Under the pieces are notes generated by a model. That model was given only the letters and a program-made list of their open reading frames with translations. It was not told where the DNA came from and made no database searches. DNA of 60,267 nt from JALZKA01 sp963721645 (GTDB taxonomy: Bacteria; Actinomycetota; Thermoleophilia; Solirubrobacterales; 70-9), in contig CAVRJK010000003.1 of NCBI GenBank assembly GCA_963721645.1, positions 1-60,267 on the forward strand, given 5' to 3'. A program made the translations under genes and the position numbers. Below, one piece after another: positions 7,635 through 15,650 of this stretch (position 1 is its first letter; each line of letters starts with the position of its first letter).

Positions 7635-8813
7635 CTAGTCGCGCTCTCGCAGCCTCTGCGCCTCGGGAAGCCGCTTCAGCTTTCGCAACGTGCTCGTCTC
7701 GATCTGGCGGATCCGCTCGCGCGTCACGCCGAAGGCCCGTCCGACCTCTTCCAGAGTGAGTGGCTCATTCCCTCGCAGTCCATAGCGCAGCTCGATGACT
7801 TGACGATCGCGCGCCGGAAGCGCGTTCAGGGCAGCCCGCACATCTTCTCGGCGAAGGCTCTCCGTCGCGGTCTCGAACGGCTCCTCCACGGTTTCGTCGG
7901 CAAGGAAGTCGCCCAGCTGAGACTCGTCCTCGTCGCCGACAGGCTTCTCGAGCGAAACCGGCATCTGTGCGACACGAAGGATCTCCCGCACCTCCTGCAC
8001 GGTCATCTTGAGCTCTTCGGCGACCTCCGCCGGCTCGGGTTCGCGACCCAGCGCCTGCACCAGCTGGCGCTCCGCCTGCACCACCCGATTGAGCTTCTCC
8101 CCCATGTGGACCGGGATGCGAATGGTCCGCGACTTGTCCGCAATCGCGCGCGTCACCGCCTGGCGAATCCACCAGGTCGCGTACGTCGAAAACTTGTAGC
8201 CACGGCGATAGTCGAACTTCTCCACCGCTCGGATCAAGCCGAGGGAGCCCTCCTGGATCAGGTCGAGAAAACTGAGTCCCCGGCCCAGGTAGCCCTTTGC
8301 GATCGAAACGACGAGACGCAGGTTCGCCTCCACCATCTGGCGCTTGGCGACCATGTCGCCGCGCTCGATTCGCTTCGCGAGTTCGACCTCCCCCGCCGCG
8401 GTCAGGAGCTCCACCTGCCCGATCGAGCGCAGATAGAGCCGCAGGCAATCCAGGCTGGGCTCGACGGTCAGGTCCAGCTCCGGCCCCTTTTGGTCGCCCT
8501 TCGCCTCCTCGTAGGCGCTCACCCCGTCCGCGGCGATCACGTCCACCCCGTGCTCGATCAGGTGTGCGTGCAGGTCTCTGACCTGCTCCTTGGAGACCTC
8601 CACTTCCTCGAGTGAGGCCGAGATCTCCTCGAAGGTCAGGTAGCCCCGCTCCCTCCCCTCTGAGATCAGGCGGCTGAGACCCTCTATTTCGGGCACCGCT
8701 ACGACGCCCCCCTCTTTGTCCTCCGATTCGGTCGGGACAAACAGGACTTCTGCCTCTCCGGCCAATTGCTTCAGGTTCTTTCCTCCGTTCAGTACCGAAG
8801 CGGCCGGAAGCAT
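7635..8813 (-). CDS. rpoD: Principal RNA polymerase sigma factor (RpoD/SigA type)
   Basis: 392-residue sigma-70 that directs RNA polymerase to housekeeping promoters. A short region 1.1-like segment (about 45-95) is followed by region 1.2 (DCLRLYLRSIGQVELL, about 122-140). Region 2 (about 150-230) contains RLVVSIAKGYLGRGLSFLDLIQEGSLGLIRAVEKFDYRRGYKFSTYATWWIRQA. Region 3 begins at TIRIPVHMGEKLNRV. Region 4 has the C-terminal helix-turn-helix (LTLEEVGRAFGVTRERIRQIE). All regions are intact. Tandem hairpins follow the gene. It is divergent from mptA across about 120 bases. Confidence 0.95.
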   Translation of the reverse strand: MLPAASVLNGGKNLKQLAGEAEVLFVPTESEDKEGGVVAVPEIEGLSRLISEGRERGYLTFEEISASLEEVEVSKEQVRDLHAHLIEHGVDVIAADGVSAYEEAKGDQKGPELDLTVEPSLDCLRLYLRSIGQVELLTAAGEVELAKRIERGDMVAKRQMVEANLRLVVSIAKGYLGRGLSFLDLIQEGSLGLIRAVEKFDYRRGYKFSTYATWWIRQAVTRAIADKSRTIRIPVHMGEKLNRVVQAERQLVQALGREPEPAEVAEELKMTVQEVREILRVAQMPVSLEKPVGDEDESQLGDFLADETVEEPFETATESLRREDVRAALNALPARDRQVIELRYGLRGNEPLTLEEVGRAFGVTRERIRQIETSTLRKLKRLPEAQRLRERD

Positions 8814-8932
8814 ATACCGGAAGGCCGCTCATGAGGCACCTGCCACGAACCCGGGGCGGCCTCGATGCAGCGCTACGCTCATTTCATGACAAGCGACGAA
8901 CGTCGCGAAGCCAGTGCGCGCTGGGGGATGCG

Positions 8933-9930
8933 ATGAGCGAAACGACGGTGCCGCCCGAGCTCCGAGACGTCCAGGCCGGCCTCCCCGCGACGCGGGTCAG
9001 CCTCACGCGTGTCGGCGTCCGCGGCGTCGAAAAGGTCATCCACGTCGCCTCCCCGGTCGGCGGATCTCCGGGCTCTTCTTTGCCGAGCTCGAGGCATACG
9101 TCGACCTGAACCCTGACCAGGCGGGTGTCCACATGTCCCGTTTCGAGGAGGTCGTGAACGAGGCCATCGACGCCGTTGTGCTCTCAGAGGCGCTCCGGGC
9201 CGAGGATCTCGCCGCTCGCATCGCTCAGCAGGTGCGTGAGCGCCAGAACGGATGCCGCGCCGAGGTGCGAATCGAGGCCCGCTACCCGGACACGGTGAAG
9301 ACTCCGGCCTCCGGCCTGGACACCCAGGAGATCTACAAGCTCCACGCCGTCGCGGTCGCCTCGGAGCGCGGCACGCGCACCCTTACCGGCGTCGAGGCGC
9401 AGGGCATGACCGCATGTCCCTGCGCCCAGGGGCTTCTGGCCGACCGGGCCCGCGAGCGCTTGCTCGACGACGGTTTCGATGCCGGCGAGATCGAGCGGAT
9501 CTTCGATGCCGTGCCCGTCGCTACGCACAACCAGCGCGGGATCGGCCAGCTCCACCTGGGTGCTCCCGAGGGAGTGGACGTCGACATCGACGCCCGTGAC
9601 CTCCTGCACATCGTCACCTCGTCGATGAGCTCGGAGATCTACGAGCTGATGAAGCGCTCAGACGAATCCGCGGTCGTCGAGAAAGCGCACCGCAATCCCC
9701 GCTTCGTCGAAGACGTCGTCCGCGAGATGGTCCGCCATGTCGCCGACAGGTACCCACAGCTTCGCGACGGCGGCTTCATGGTCGCCCGCCAGGAGAACCT
9801 CGAGACCATCCACCGCCACACCGTCATCGCCGAGCGCACCGGCCTCGTCTCCGAGGTGCTCGACGAGATCGAAACCGGAACCCACTCCCGCCGCCATGTG
9901 TCGCAGCGGGAATGGCTCGAAGAGTCCTAG
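8933..9930 (+). CDS. mptA: GTP cyclohydrolase MptA/FolE2 (type IB), frameshifted near 9050-9070
   Basis: Metal-dependent GTP cyclohydrolase of the FolE2/MptA family, making the first intermediate of folate or related pterins from GTP. The N-terminus (MSETTVPPELRDVQAGLPAT to about 9060) and the rest (FFAELEAYVDLNP to the stop at 9930) lie in different frames, so one base appears to be missing around 9045-9070. The downstream part has the hallmark HMSRFEEVVNEA, the metal-binding Cys in TACPCAQG, the VATHNQRG motif and the C-terminal HRHTV segment. No in-frame stop interrupts the homologous regions, so a sequencing error or a very recent mutation is more likely than an old pseudogene. The stop overlaps that of pgsA in a CTAG. 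Confidence 0.85.
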
Positions 9931-10529
9931 GCGTCGGGCTTCGAGACTTCGGCCGGCTTTGAGTCCGGCCTGTCGGCGGGCTCAGGCTCTGCGTCGTCCA
10001 TGTAGCGGCGTAGGCCCAGGAAGTAGTCGGCACCCGAGATCACCGTCATCGCCACCGCGGCGTAGACGAGGATGTCCACGCCCACCGGCGTCGGCTCGAA
10101 CGCGATCAGGCCAAAGATCGCCGCGACCTGGAGGCCCGTCTTCGCCTTCCCCAGCCAGCTGGCCGAGATCACTACGCCCCGCTCGGCCGCAACCGATCGC
10201 AGACCGGTGACGGCGAACTCGCGAGCGATGATCACCATCGCCACCCAGGCCGCAACCCGGTCGAGCGAGACCAACGACACCAGCGCGGCGGTCACCAGGA
10301 GCTTGTCCGCGAGCGGATCCATCAGCTTCCCGAACGCCGTCTCCTGGCGCTGGCGGCGGGCTATGTAGCCGTCGAGCCCGTCCGTCAGAGCCGCGATGGC
10401 AAACAGCGCCGCCGCGATCACATCTCCCTCGGAAGTTTCCTCCAGGAGCGCCACGACGATCACGGGGATCATCAGGATCCGCAGGACCGTGAGGATGTTC
10501 GGCGCGTTGAGTGGGATGAGGGGGAACAC
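9927..10529 (-). CDS. pgsA: CDP-diacylglycerol--glycerol-3-phosphate 3-phosphatidyltransferase
   Basis: 200-residue integral membrane CDP-alcohol phosphatidyltransferase, making phosphatidylglycerol phosphate for anionic lipids. The CDP-AP signature is complete: DGLDGYIAR, then G in AFGKLMD, then DPLAD (about residues 50-75). Hydrophobic helices lie at about 15-30, 38-50, 80-100, 105-120 and 130-175. The N-terminus NAPNILTVLRI is typical of PgsA. The C-terminal tail is acidic and disordered. It is convergent with mptA, and the stops share the palindrome CTAG. Confidence 0.9.
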   Translation of the reverse strand: MFPLIPLNAPNILTVLRILMIPVIVVALLEETSEGDVIAAALFAIAALTDGLDGYIARRQRQETAFGKLMDPLADKLLVTAALVSLVSLDRVAAWVAMVIIAREFAVTGLRSVAAERGVVISASWLGKAKTGLQVAAIFGLIAFEPTPVGVDILVYAAVAMTVISGADYFLGLRRYMDDAEPEPADRPDSKPAEVSKPDA

Positions 10530-10601
10530 GGCCCCGGGAGCCTAGATGGAAGGCGAGCCGCAACGCATCGGCTCCATTGGGTCTAGTCTCCGCGATTGAC
10601 C

Positions 10602-11933
10602 ATGGCCGTCGACTACGTCTACCGGCTCGAACAGCCACACGTGGCCGGGCAGCTCGCGAAGGTGTGCGCGCGAATCGCCGGCGAGCACGGCCTGATCGGC
10701 GACATCCACACCGTCTCGATCGGCCGCGAGCGCTCGATCCGCGAGATCTCCGTGGAGGTCAAGGACGACGAACAGGCCCGGCGGGTCGCCGACGTCCTCG
10801 GAGAGGTCGAGGGGGTGCGGGTGATCTCCTTCTGGGACCGCGCCCTGCGCGCCCACGAGGGGGGCAAGCTCAAGGTTGTCGGCAATCACGAGATGCGCAC
10901 GCTCCAGGACATGCGCGACGCCTACACGCCGGGGGTGGCGCGCGTTTGTCTCGCCATCGCAGACGACCCGGCGCTCGCCCATCGGTTCACGATGATCGGC
11001 CGCACCGTCGCGATCTGCACCAACGGCACGCGCGTCCTCGGGCTCGGCGACATCGGGCCCGTTGCCTCGATGCCCGTCATGGAGGGCAAGGCGATGTTCT
11101 ACCGCCAGCTCGCCGGCATCTCCGCGATGCCGGTCCTGATCGACGCCGACGACCCCGACTCGTTCGTCGAGACCGTCAAGCGCATTGCCGGCGGGTTCGG
11201 TGGCATCCACCTGGAGGACATCCGCGCTCCGGACTGCTTTGAGATCGAGTCGCGACTGATCGCCGACCTCGACATTCCCGTGATGCACGACGACGTCCAC
11301 GGCACCGCAGTGGCGACACTGGGAGCCGTCTACGTCGCCTGCGCGCAGGCCGGCATTGAACTCGCCGAGTCGACGGTCGGCCAACTCGGTCTCGGCGCTG
11401 CCGGATTCGGCATCGCAAATCTCATCCGCGAGGCGGGCGCCACCGTCATCGCATCGGACCCGAGCGAGGCGTCGCACGCGCGCGCCATCGAGGCGGGCAT
11501 CGAAGTCGCCCCCTTCGAGGAGGTGATGGAGCGGGCGCGGATCGTCGTGGCAACCACCGGCCAACCGGGCCTGATCGCGCCCGAGATGATCCAGCCGGAT
11601 CAGATCATCCTCGCCCTCACCAATCCCGACCCGGAGATCTCCCCCAAGGCTGCCGAGGCTGCGGGTGCCGCGTTCGCCGCCGACGGCGCGATGGTCAACA
11701 ACGTCCTCGGCTTCCCAGGCATCTTCCGCGGAGCGCTGGCCGCCGGCTCGCAGGCGATCTCGACAGGGATGAAGCTCGCCGCCGCTCGCGCCATCGCCGG
11801 CCTCACCGCCGAATCCGAACTGGTACCCGACGCCCTCGACCCCGAGGTCCACGCCGAAGTCGCCCGCGCGGTCGAAAAGGCCGCGCGCGACGAAGGCCTG
11901 GCCCGCCCCGACCGCATCCCGGCAGGCTTGTAA
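10602..11933 (+). CDS. NAD-dependent malic enzyme with N-terminal ACT domain
   Basis: About 443-residue cytosolic malic enzyme, oxidatively decarboxylating malate to pyruvate. An N-terminal ACT-like domain (about 3-80; VDYVYRLEQPHVAGQLAKVC) may bind an amino acid effector. The catalytic domain has the malic motif DAYTPGVARVC, the LGDIGP loop, VMEGKAMFYRQ (catalytic Lys) and HDDVHGTA (metal ligands). The NAD-binding domain has LGLGAAGFGIA and TNPDPEISP. ATG 10602 is preferred to an in-frame TTG six bases upstream. The gene is followed by REP group A. Confidence 0.92.
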   Translation: MAVDYVYRLEQPHVAGQLAKVCARIAGEHGLIGDIHTVSIGRERSIREISVEVKDDEQARRVADVLGEVEGVRVISFWDRALRAHEGGKLKVVGNHEMRTLQDMRDAYTPGVARVCLAIADDPALAHRFTMIGRTVAICTNGTRVLGLGDIGPVASMPVMEGKAMFYRQLAGISAMPVLIDADDPDSFVETVKRIAGGFGGIHLEDIRAPDCFEIESRLIADLDIPVMHDDVHGTAVATLGAVYVACAQAGIELAESTVGQLGLGAAGFGIANLIREAGATVIASDPSEASHARAIEAGIEVAPFEEVMERARIVVATTGQPGLIAPEMIQPDQIILALTNPDPEISPKAAEAAGAAFAADGAMVNNVLGFPGIFRGALAAGSQAISTGMKLAAARAIAGLTAESELVPDALDPEVHAEVARAVEKAARDEGLARPDRIPAGL

Positions 11934-11944
11934 CCAACGCCACA

Positions 11945-12087
11945 GGGGTCTGGCCCCTATTAGCGTTTCGTGAGGGTCTGGCCCCTTCGGGGAGGCGACG
12001 CGGGCGTCCGGCCGCTCGCCACGCGCTATCCATGCCGGGTGCGGCGCTCGGCGCACCGGCGAGGGGTCTGGCCCGGGGTCTGGCCCC
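11945..12087 (+). repeat. REP group A: four GGGGTCTGGCCCC palindromes
   Basis: Cores at 11945-11957, 11973-11985, 12063-12074 and 12075-12087, between the malic enzyme and uracil-DNA glycosylase genes. Each core can fold as GGGG/CCCC around TCTGG; the last two are in tandem. The second core is preceded by GCGTTTCGTGA, a 5' flank also found beside group B. The last is followed by CTTGG and a G-rich tract ending GGGGGTTGCGT, also seen with modification at group C. These shared flanks show that the groups are copies of one larger element. Confidence 0.85.
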
Positions 12088-12115
12088 TTGGGTCGGGGGT
12101 TGCGTTGTTTGTGCC

Positions 12116-12811
12116 TTAAGGCGCGCTGGTGAGTGTCTTGGCTCGGGCGAATGCGGCGTCGAGCATCTCGACGGTCAGCCTGCCGGTGAACGTGTTCTGC
12201 TGGCTCGGGTGGTACGAGCCCACCAGCGCCAAATCGCCGACCCGGGCCTCCGCCATGTGGCCGAATCTCGGCTTGGGCTTCGGCGTCTCGATGCCGCGGG
12301 CGCGAAGCGCGCGGAGCGTCCCGTCCCACGCGAAGGAGCCGAGACACACGACGACGCGCAGGTTGGCCAGCAGTCCGAGCTCCCGGGCCAGATACGGGAC
12401 GCACTCGTCCCGTTCACCGGGAGTGGGCTTGTTGTCCGGCGGGGCGCATCTGACAACCGCAGAGACGTAGGCGCCGTCGAGACGAAGGCCGTCGCGAGCA
12501 TCCACGCTGGTCGGCTGATTGGCGAGTCCCGCACGATGCATAGCGGCGTAGAGCCAGTCGCCGGAGCGGTCTCCCGTGAACATCCGCCCCGTCCGGTTGG
12601 CGCCGTGCGCCGCCGGCGCAAGACCCACGACCGCGATCACCGCCTCCGGATCTCCAAAACCGGGCAGCGGGCGAGCCCAGTAGTCCTCGCCGCGAAAGCG
12701 CTTTGGCGGATCATCGGCGCACGCCTCCCGCCACGCCACCAGGCGCTCGCAGGCGGTGCATGTCGTCACCTCGGCGTTCAGACGCTCGATCGAATCCGCG
12801 GGAGATGTCAT
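12116..12811 (-). CDS. Family 5 uracil-DNA glycosylase (UDGb type)
   Basis: 231-residue DNA repair glycosylase. The UDGb-type motif A is GLAPAAHGANRTGR followed by MFTGD, which lacks the usual Asp/Asn general base, and motif B is SYHPSQQNTFTGRLT. Cysteines in TTCTACERL and further on (VVRC, DECVPYL) fit the iron-sulfur cluster of this family, which removes uracil and other deaminated bases. I start the gene at ATG 12811 (MTSPADSIERLN); an open frame extends to 13036 but its product is low-complexity and not conserved. Divergent from the Tat lipoprotein gene 57 bases away. Confidence 0.9.
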   Translation of the reverse strand: MTSPADSIERLNAEVTTCTACERLVAWREACADDPPKRFRGEDYWARPLPGFGDPEAVIAVVGLAPAAHGANRTGRMFTGDRSGDWLYAAMHRAGLANQPTSVDARDGLRLDGAYVSAVVRCAPPDNKPTPGERDECVPYLARELGLLANLRVVVCLGSFAWDGTLRALRARGIETPKPKPRFGHMAEARVGDLALVGSYHPSQQNTFTGRLTVEMLDAAFARAKTLTSAP

Positions 12812-12868
12812 CCGACATGTATCTAAACCACAAGGCGCGAGACCCGTGGCCGTAATGTTCTGCTCCGC

Positions 12869-13420
12869 ATGCGCACCCGCCCCCATCGCATCAGTCGCCG
12901 CCGGATGCTCGCCGCCTCCGGCGCAGCCGTCGCTGCGCCGGCGTTCCTGGCTGCTTGCGGCCAGGCTCCAGACGGCGACGACGATCGCTCGGAAGCGGAC
13001 GACCCCGGCCTCCTGAACGCCATCCTCGTGCAGCACCTGGCCGTGCTGGAGCTTGCCGACGCCGCAAAGGACGGCCCGTCGCCTGAGGTGACCGACCAGC
13101 TCGCCGCCGAGCGCGAGGACTCGATCTCAACGCTCGAGGGCTTCATCAGCGACCGCGACGGCAAAGCCTCGACCGACCCGGCAGACGCAGCCGAGGCCGA
13201 GAGCGCTACGGAGGCACTCGTGATCCAGCTCGAAGACTCGATCGAAGCTTCGCTCGCATCGATCGGGGAGCTCTCCTCCCCCGCCTACCGCCAAGCCGTG
13301 CACCGCTTCATCACCCAGGACGCGGCGGCCGTCGCAGCGCTCCGCTCGCAAACGGGGGGCGACGTCGCCCCCGACGCGTTCGTGTTCGGGGCCCCGGCCG
13401 GATCGGAGGACTCCGAATGA
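12869..13420 (+). CDS. Tat-exported lipoprotein, ferritin-like helical domain
   Basis: 183-residue protein with a twin-arginine signal (ISRRRMLAASG) and a lipobox (LAAC, Cys about residue 30), so it is probably folded before export and lipid-anchored outside the membrane. The mature part is acidic and helical (LLNAILVQHLAVLELADAA, then QLAAEREDSISTLEGFI), resembling the ferritin-like four-helix domains common in actinobacteria. Diiron ligands are not clearly complete. It overlaps the next gene by 4 bases (ATGA), which encodes a related Tat protein. Function unknown. Confidence 0.7.
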   Translation: MRTRPHRISRRRMLAASGAAVAAPAFLAACGQAPDGDDDRSEADDPGLLNAILVQHLAVLELADAAKDGPSPEVTDQLAAEREDSISTLEGFISDRDGKASTDPADAAEAESATEALVIQLEDSIEASLASIGELSSPAYRQAVHRFITQDAAAVAALRSQTGGDVAPDAFVFGAPAGSEDSE

Positions 13421-14025
13421 GCCCGCTGACCCGCCGCACTCTGATCGGCCGCGGCCTCGTGGGAGCAGGCGCGATCGCACTTCCGGGATCGCTCGCCGCC
13501 GCCGCGACCGCCCAGGCCCAACAAGGTGAGACCACCGATCAGACCGAAGCGCTCGAGCGGCTCATCCTCCTCGAGCAGGCCGCCGAGCTTGCCTTCTCGA
13601 TCGCCGCCGACGAGGGCGACGTGGACAAGGACGCGAACACGCTCTTCGACGAGCTCTCGATCCACGCGGGCGACCACGCCGACGCCTTCTCAGAGGCGAT
13701 GGACCAACTCCTGATCGACCCGCCGGAGCGCGACTCTGACCCCGAGGCCTACGAGAGCCTCAAGGACTTCGATCCGGACGCCGACCAGGACGGGCTCGTT
13801 GCCTTCCTCATCGATCTCGAGCTCGGCCTGCTCGAGGCCTACGACACGGACGAGCCCGAGCTCGACGAGCCAGACCTGGTCCGCACGGCCGCGCAGGTCG
13901 CCGCGAGCCACGCGCAGGCCCTCGTCGCCCTCCGCCTCCTAGCCGGCGAAAAGACGGGGCTCACGAAGCTCCCCAGCCCCTCCAGCTCAGCCACGGACTC
14001 GGAAGACACGGACTCGGACTCCTAG
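13417..14025 (+). CDS. Tat-exported ferritin-like domain protein
   Basis: 202-residue protein with a twin-arginine signal (TRRTLIGRGLVGAG, then a hydrophobic stretch and AQA cleavage site near residue 34). The mature domain has helices with possible metal ligands: ERLILLEQAAELAF, HAGDHADAFSEAMD, FLIDLELGLLEAY and ASHAQALVAL. The C-terminus is a Ser/Asp-rich tail. It is translationally coupled to the preceding lipoprotein through an ATGA overlap, so the two probably act together at the cell surface; iron storage or oxidative protection is a guess from the fold. Confidence 0.72.
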   Translation: MSPLTRRTLIGRGLVGAGAIALPGSLAAAATAQAQQGETTDQTEALERLILLEQAAELAFSIAADEGDVDKDANTLFDELSIHAGDHADAFSEAMDQLLIDPPERDSDPEAYESLKDFDPDADQDGLVAFLIDLELGLLEAYDTDEPELDEPDLVRTAAQVAASHAQALVALRLLAGEKTGLTKLPSPSSSATDSEDTDSDS

Positions 14026-14034
14026 GCCGCCCAG

Positions 14035-14850
14035 ATGGCCACCGAAGCCCCCAAGCCCCTCCAAAAGCTCGCGATCGTCCCGGCCTTGAACGAGGCCGGC
14101 ATGGTCGCCAGGGTCATTCGCGACATCCGCCGCTCGGCCCCCGACTTCGACATCGTCGTGGTCGACGACGGCTCCACGGACACGACCGCGGCCCACGCGG
14201 AAGCGCAGGGCGCCGTCGTCATCCGCCACCCGTTCAACCTGGGCATCGGCGGCGCCATGCAGTCCGGCTACAAGTACGCGCTTCGTCACGGTTACGACGT
14301 CGCCGTCCAGATCGACGGCGACGGCCAGCACAAGCCCGAGTATCTGCCCGCGTTGCTTGACGCGCTTCAGACCAAGGGCGACGAGGCGGACATGGTCACC
14401 GGCAGCCGCTTCCTCGGCGAGCCGGGCTACAAGGTCCCGATCGGCCGCCGCGCGGGCAACCTCATCTTTGCCGTGGTGATGAGCGCGATCACCAGGCGCA
14501 AGATCACCGACCCGACCTCGGGATTTCGCATGACGAACCGCCGCGGCATCGAGCTTTTTGCCCGCGACTACCCGCATGACTACCCAGAGGTCGAGGCGAT
14601 CCTGATGATGCACGCTCACCGTCTCCGCATCCACGAGGTCCACGTGTCGATGAACGCGCGCGGCTACGGCAAGAGCTCCATCGACTACCCCCGAAGCGCC
14701 TACTACATGGTCAAGGTCCTCCTGGCGATCTTCATCGGCCTCTTCCGCCGCCGCCCCACCGCCATCGAGGCGGAGGGCAAGGACGAGATCCTGGGCGGGC
14801 CGCCGATGGACACGGGCGAGCTCAAAGCGATCACCGGAGGCGACAAGTGA
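14035..14850 (+). CDS. Family 2 glycosyltransferase (dolichol-phosphate mannosyltransferase-like)
   Basis: 271-residue GT2 enzyme. The GT-A fold opens with LAIVPALNEAGMVARVI, has the nucleotide-binding VVVDDGSTD, the acceptor-side FNLGIGGAMQSGY and the DxD-like QIDGDGQH metal motif (about residues 98-105). TSGFRMTNRRGIELF and the C-terminal segment resemble polyprenyl-phosphate glycosyltransferases. It probably transfers a sugar from an NDP donor to a lipid carrier on the cytosolic face. Its stop overlaps the next gene (GTGA), a DUF2304 protein, a pairing often seen in cell-envelope polysaccharide loci. Confidence 0.9.
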   Translation: MATEAPKPLQKLAIVPALNEAGMVARVIRDIRRSAPDFDIVVVDDGSTDTTAAHAEAQGAVVIRHPFNLGIGGAMQSGYKYALRHGYDVAVQIDGDGQHKPEYLPALLDALQTKGDEADMVTGSRFLGEPGYKVPIGRRAGNLIFAVVMSAITRRKITDPTSGFRMTNRRGIELFARDYPHDYPEVEAILMMHAHRLRIHEVHVSMNARGYGKSSIDYPRSAYYMVKVLLAIFIGLFRRRPTAIEAEGKDEILGGPPMDTGELKAITGGDK

Positions 14851-15650
14851 GGCTCGCGGCAGCCATCCTGATCGCGCTCCTCGCCGTCGCCGCGCCGGCG
14901 TCGGCCGCGGAGGTCCCGGTGACCGGTGACCAGGTCAACGGCCTGGGCGAGGCGATCCTCGAGGCCGAGACGGGAGACACGCTCGTCATCCCGGAAGGCA
15001 ACTACCTGCTCACCCAGGGCGACACGCTCGAAGAGAAAGACCTCACCCTGCGCGGCGCCGGCGTGAACGCCACGACCATCACCCCGAGCGGTGGAGGAGA
15101 CGCACTCGACGACCCCGGCGTCACGGTCGAGACCGACACGCTCACCGTCGGGCCTGCGCAAAAAGACTCCGAGGAAGAGGCCGCGGCCGAGGCAGACAAC
15201 GAGAGCGCCTCCGCAGGGATCGAGACCAAGGCGCAGATCATCGCCCTCGTCGTCACCTTCGCGATCTTCCTCTTCGTCCTCGACCTCGTCCGTCGCCGGC
15301 GTCTCTCCGAGCGCTACGCGATCATCTGGATGGTCGCTGCGCTCTCGCTCCTCGTGCTCTCCATCTGGACCGGAGGCCTGGACGCGATCGCCGACCTCAT
15401 GGGCATCCAGGAGCCCGCGAACGCGATCTTCATCATCGCCTTCGCCGTCGGTTTCCTGCTCCTTCTCAACTTCTCGGTCGTCTCGTCCCGTCTCGGCGAG
15501 GAGACCAAGGTGCTCGCCCAGGAGGTCGCCCGCCTCGAGCAGGAGCTCCGCCACGAGCGCTCACTCCGCGGCGGCGATCCGAACGGCTTCTCAGGCCGCG
15601 CGTCCAGCGCCGAGAAGCGCCAGGACGATCCGCCAGTAAGCGCCGAGTAG
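14847..15650 (+). CDS. DUF2304 membrane protein with an N-terminal beta-helix-like ectodomain
   Basis: 267 residues. A signal or first membrane helix (1-20) leads to a short extracytoplasmic segment (about 22-100) resembling one or two rungs of a right-handed beta-helix (GDTLVIPEGNYLLT, LTLRGAGVNATTI). After an acidic linker, the C-terminal half (about 128-245) is DUF2304: a membrane helix, a charged RRRRLSERYAIIWM turn, two more helices and a coiled-coil end (EETKVLAQEVARLEQELRHE). DUF2304 proteins usually accompany GT2 enzymes, as here. The ectodomain fusion is unusual. The last 60 bases overlap the convergent glycosyltransferase gene. Confidence 0.75.
   Translation: MRLAAAILIALLAVAAPASAAEVPVTGDQVNGLGEAILEAETGDTLVIPEGNYLLTQGDTLEEKDLTLRGAGVNATTITPSGGGDALDDPGVTVETDTLTVGPAQKDSEEEAAAEADNESASAGIETKAQIIALVVTFAIFLFVLDLVRRRRLSERYAIIWMVAALSLLVLSIWTGGLDAIADLMGIQEPANAIFIIAFAVGFLLLLNFSVVSSRLGEETKVLAQEVARLEQELRHERSLRGGDPNGFSGRASSAEKRQDDPPVSAE

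Noticed and set aside
10542..12404. 620-residue open frame on the minus strand
   Set aside because: Antisense to the malic enzyme gene and to the uracil-DNA glycosylase; composition is Arg/Asp/Gly-rich with no family resemblance, as expected of a shadow of GC-rich codons.
12812..13036. N-terminal extension of the uracil-DNA glycosylase
   Set aside because: Product is low-complexity and antisense to the divergent Tat lipoprotein gene; the conserved domain starts just after ATG 12811.
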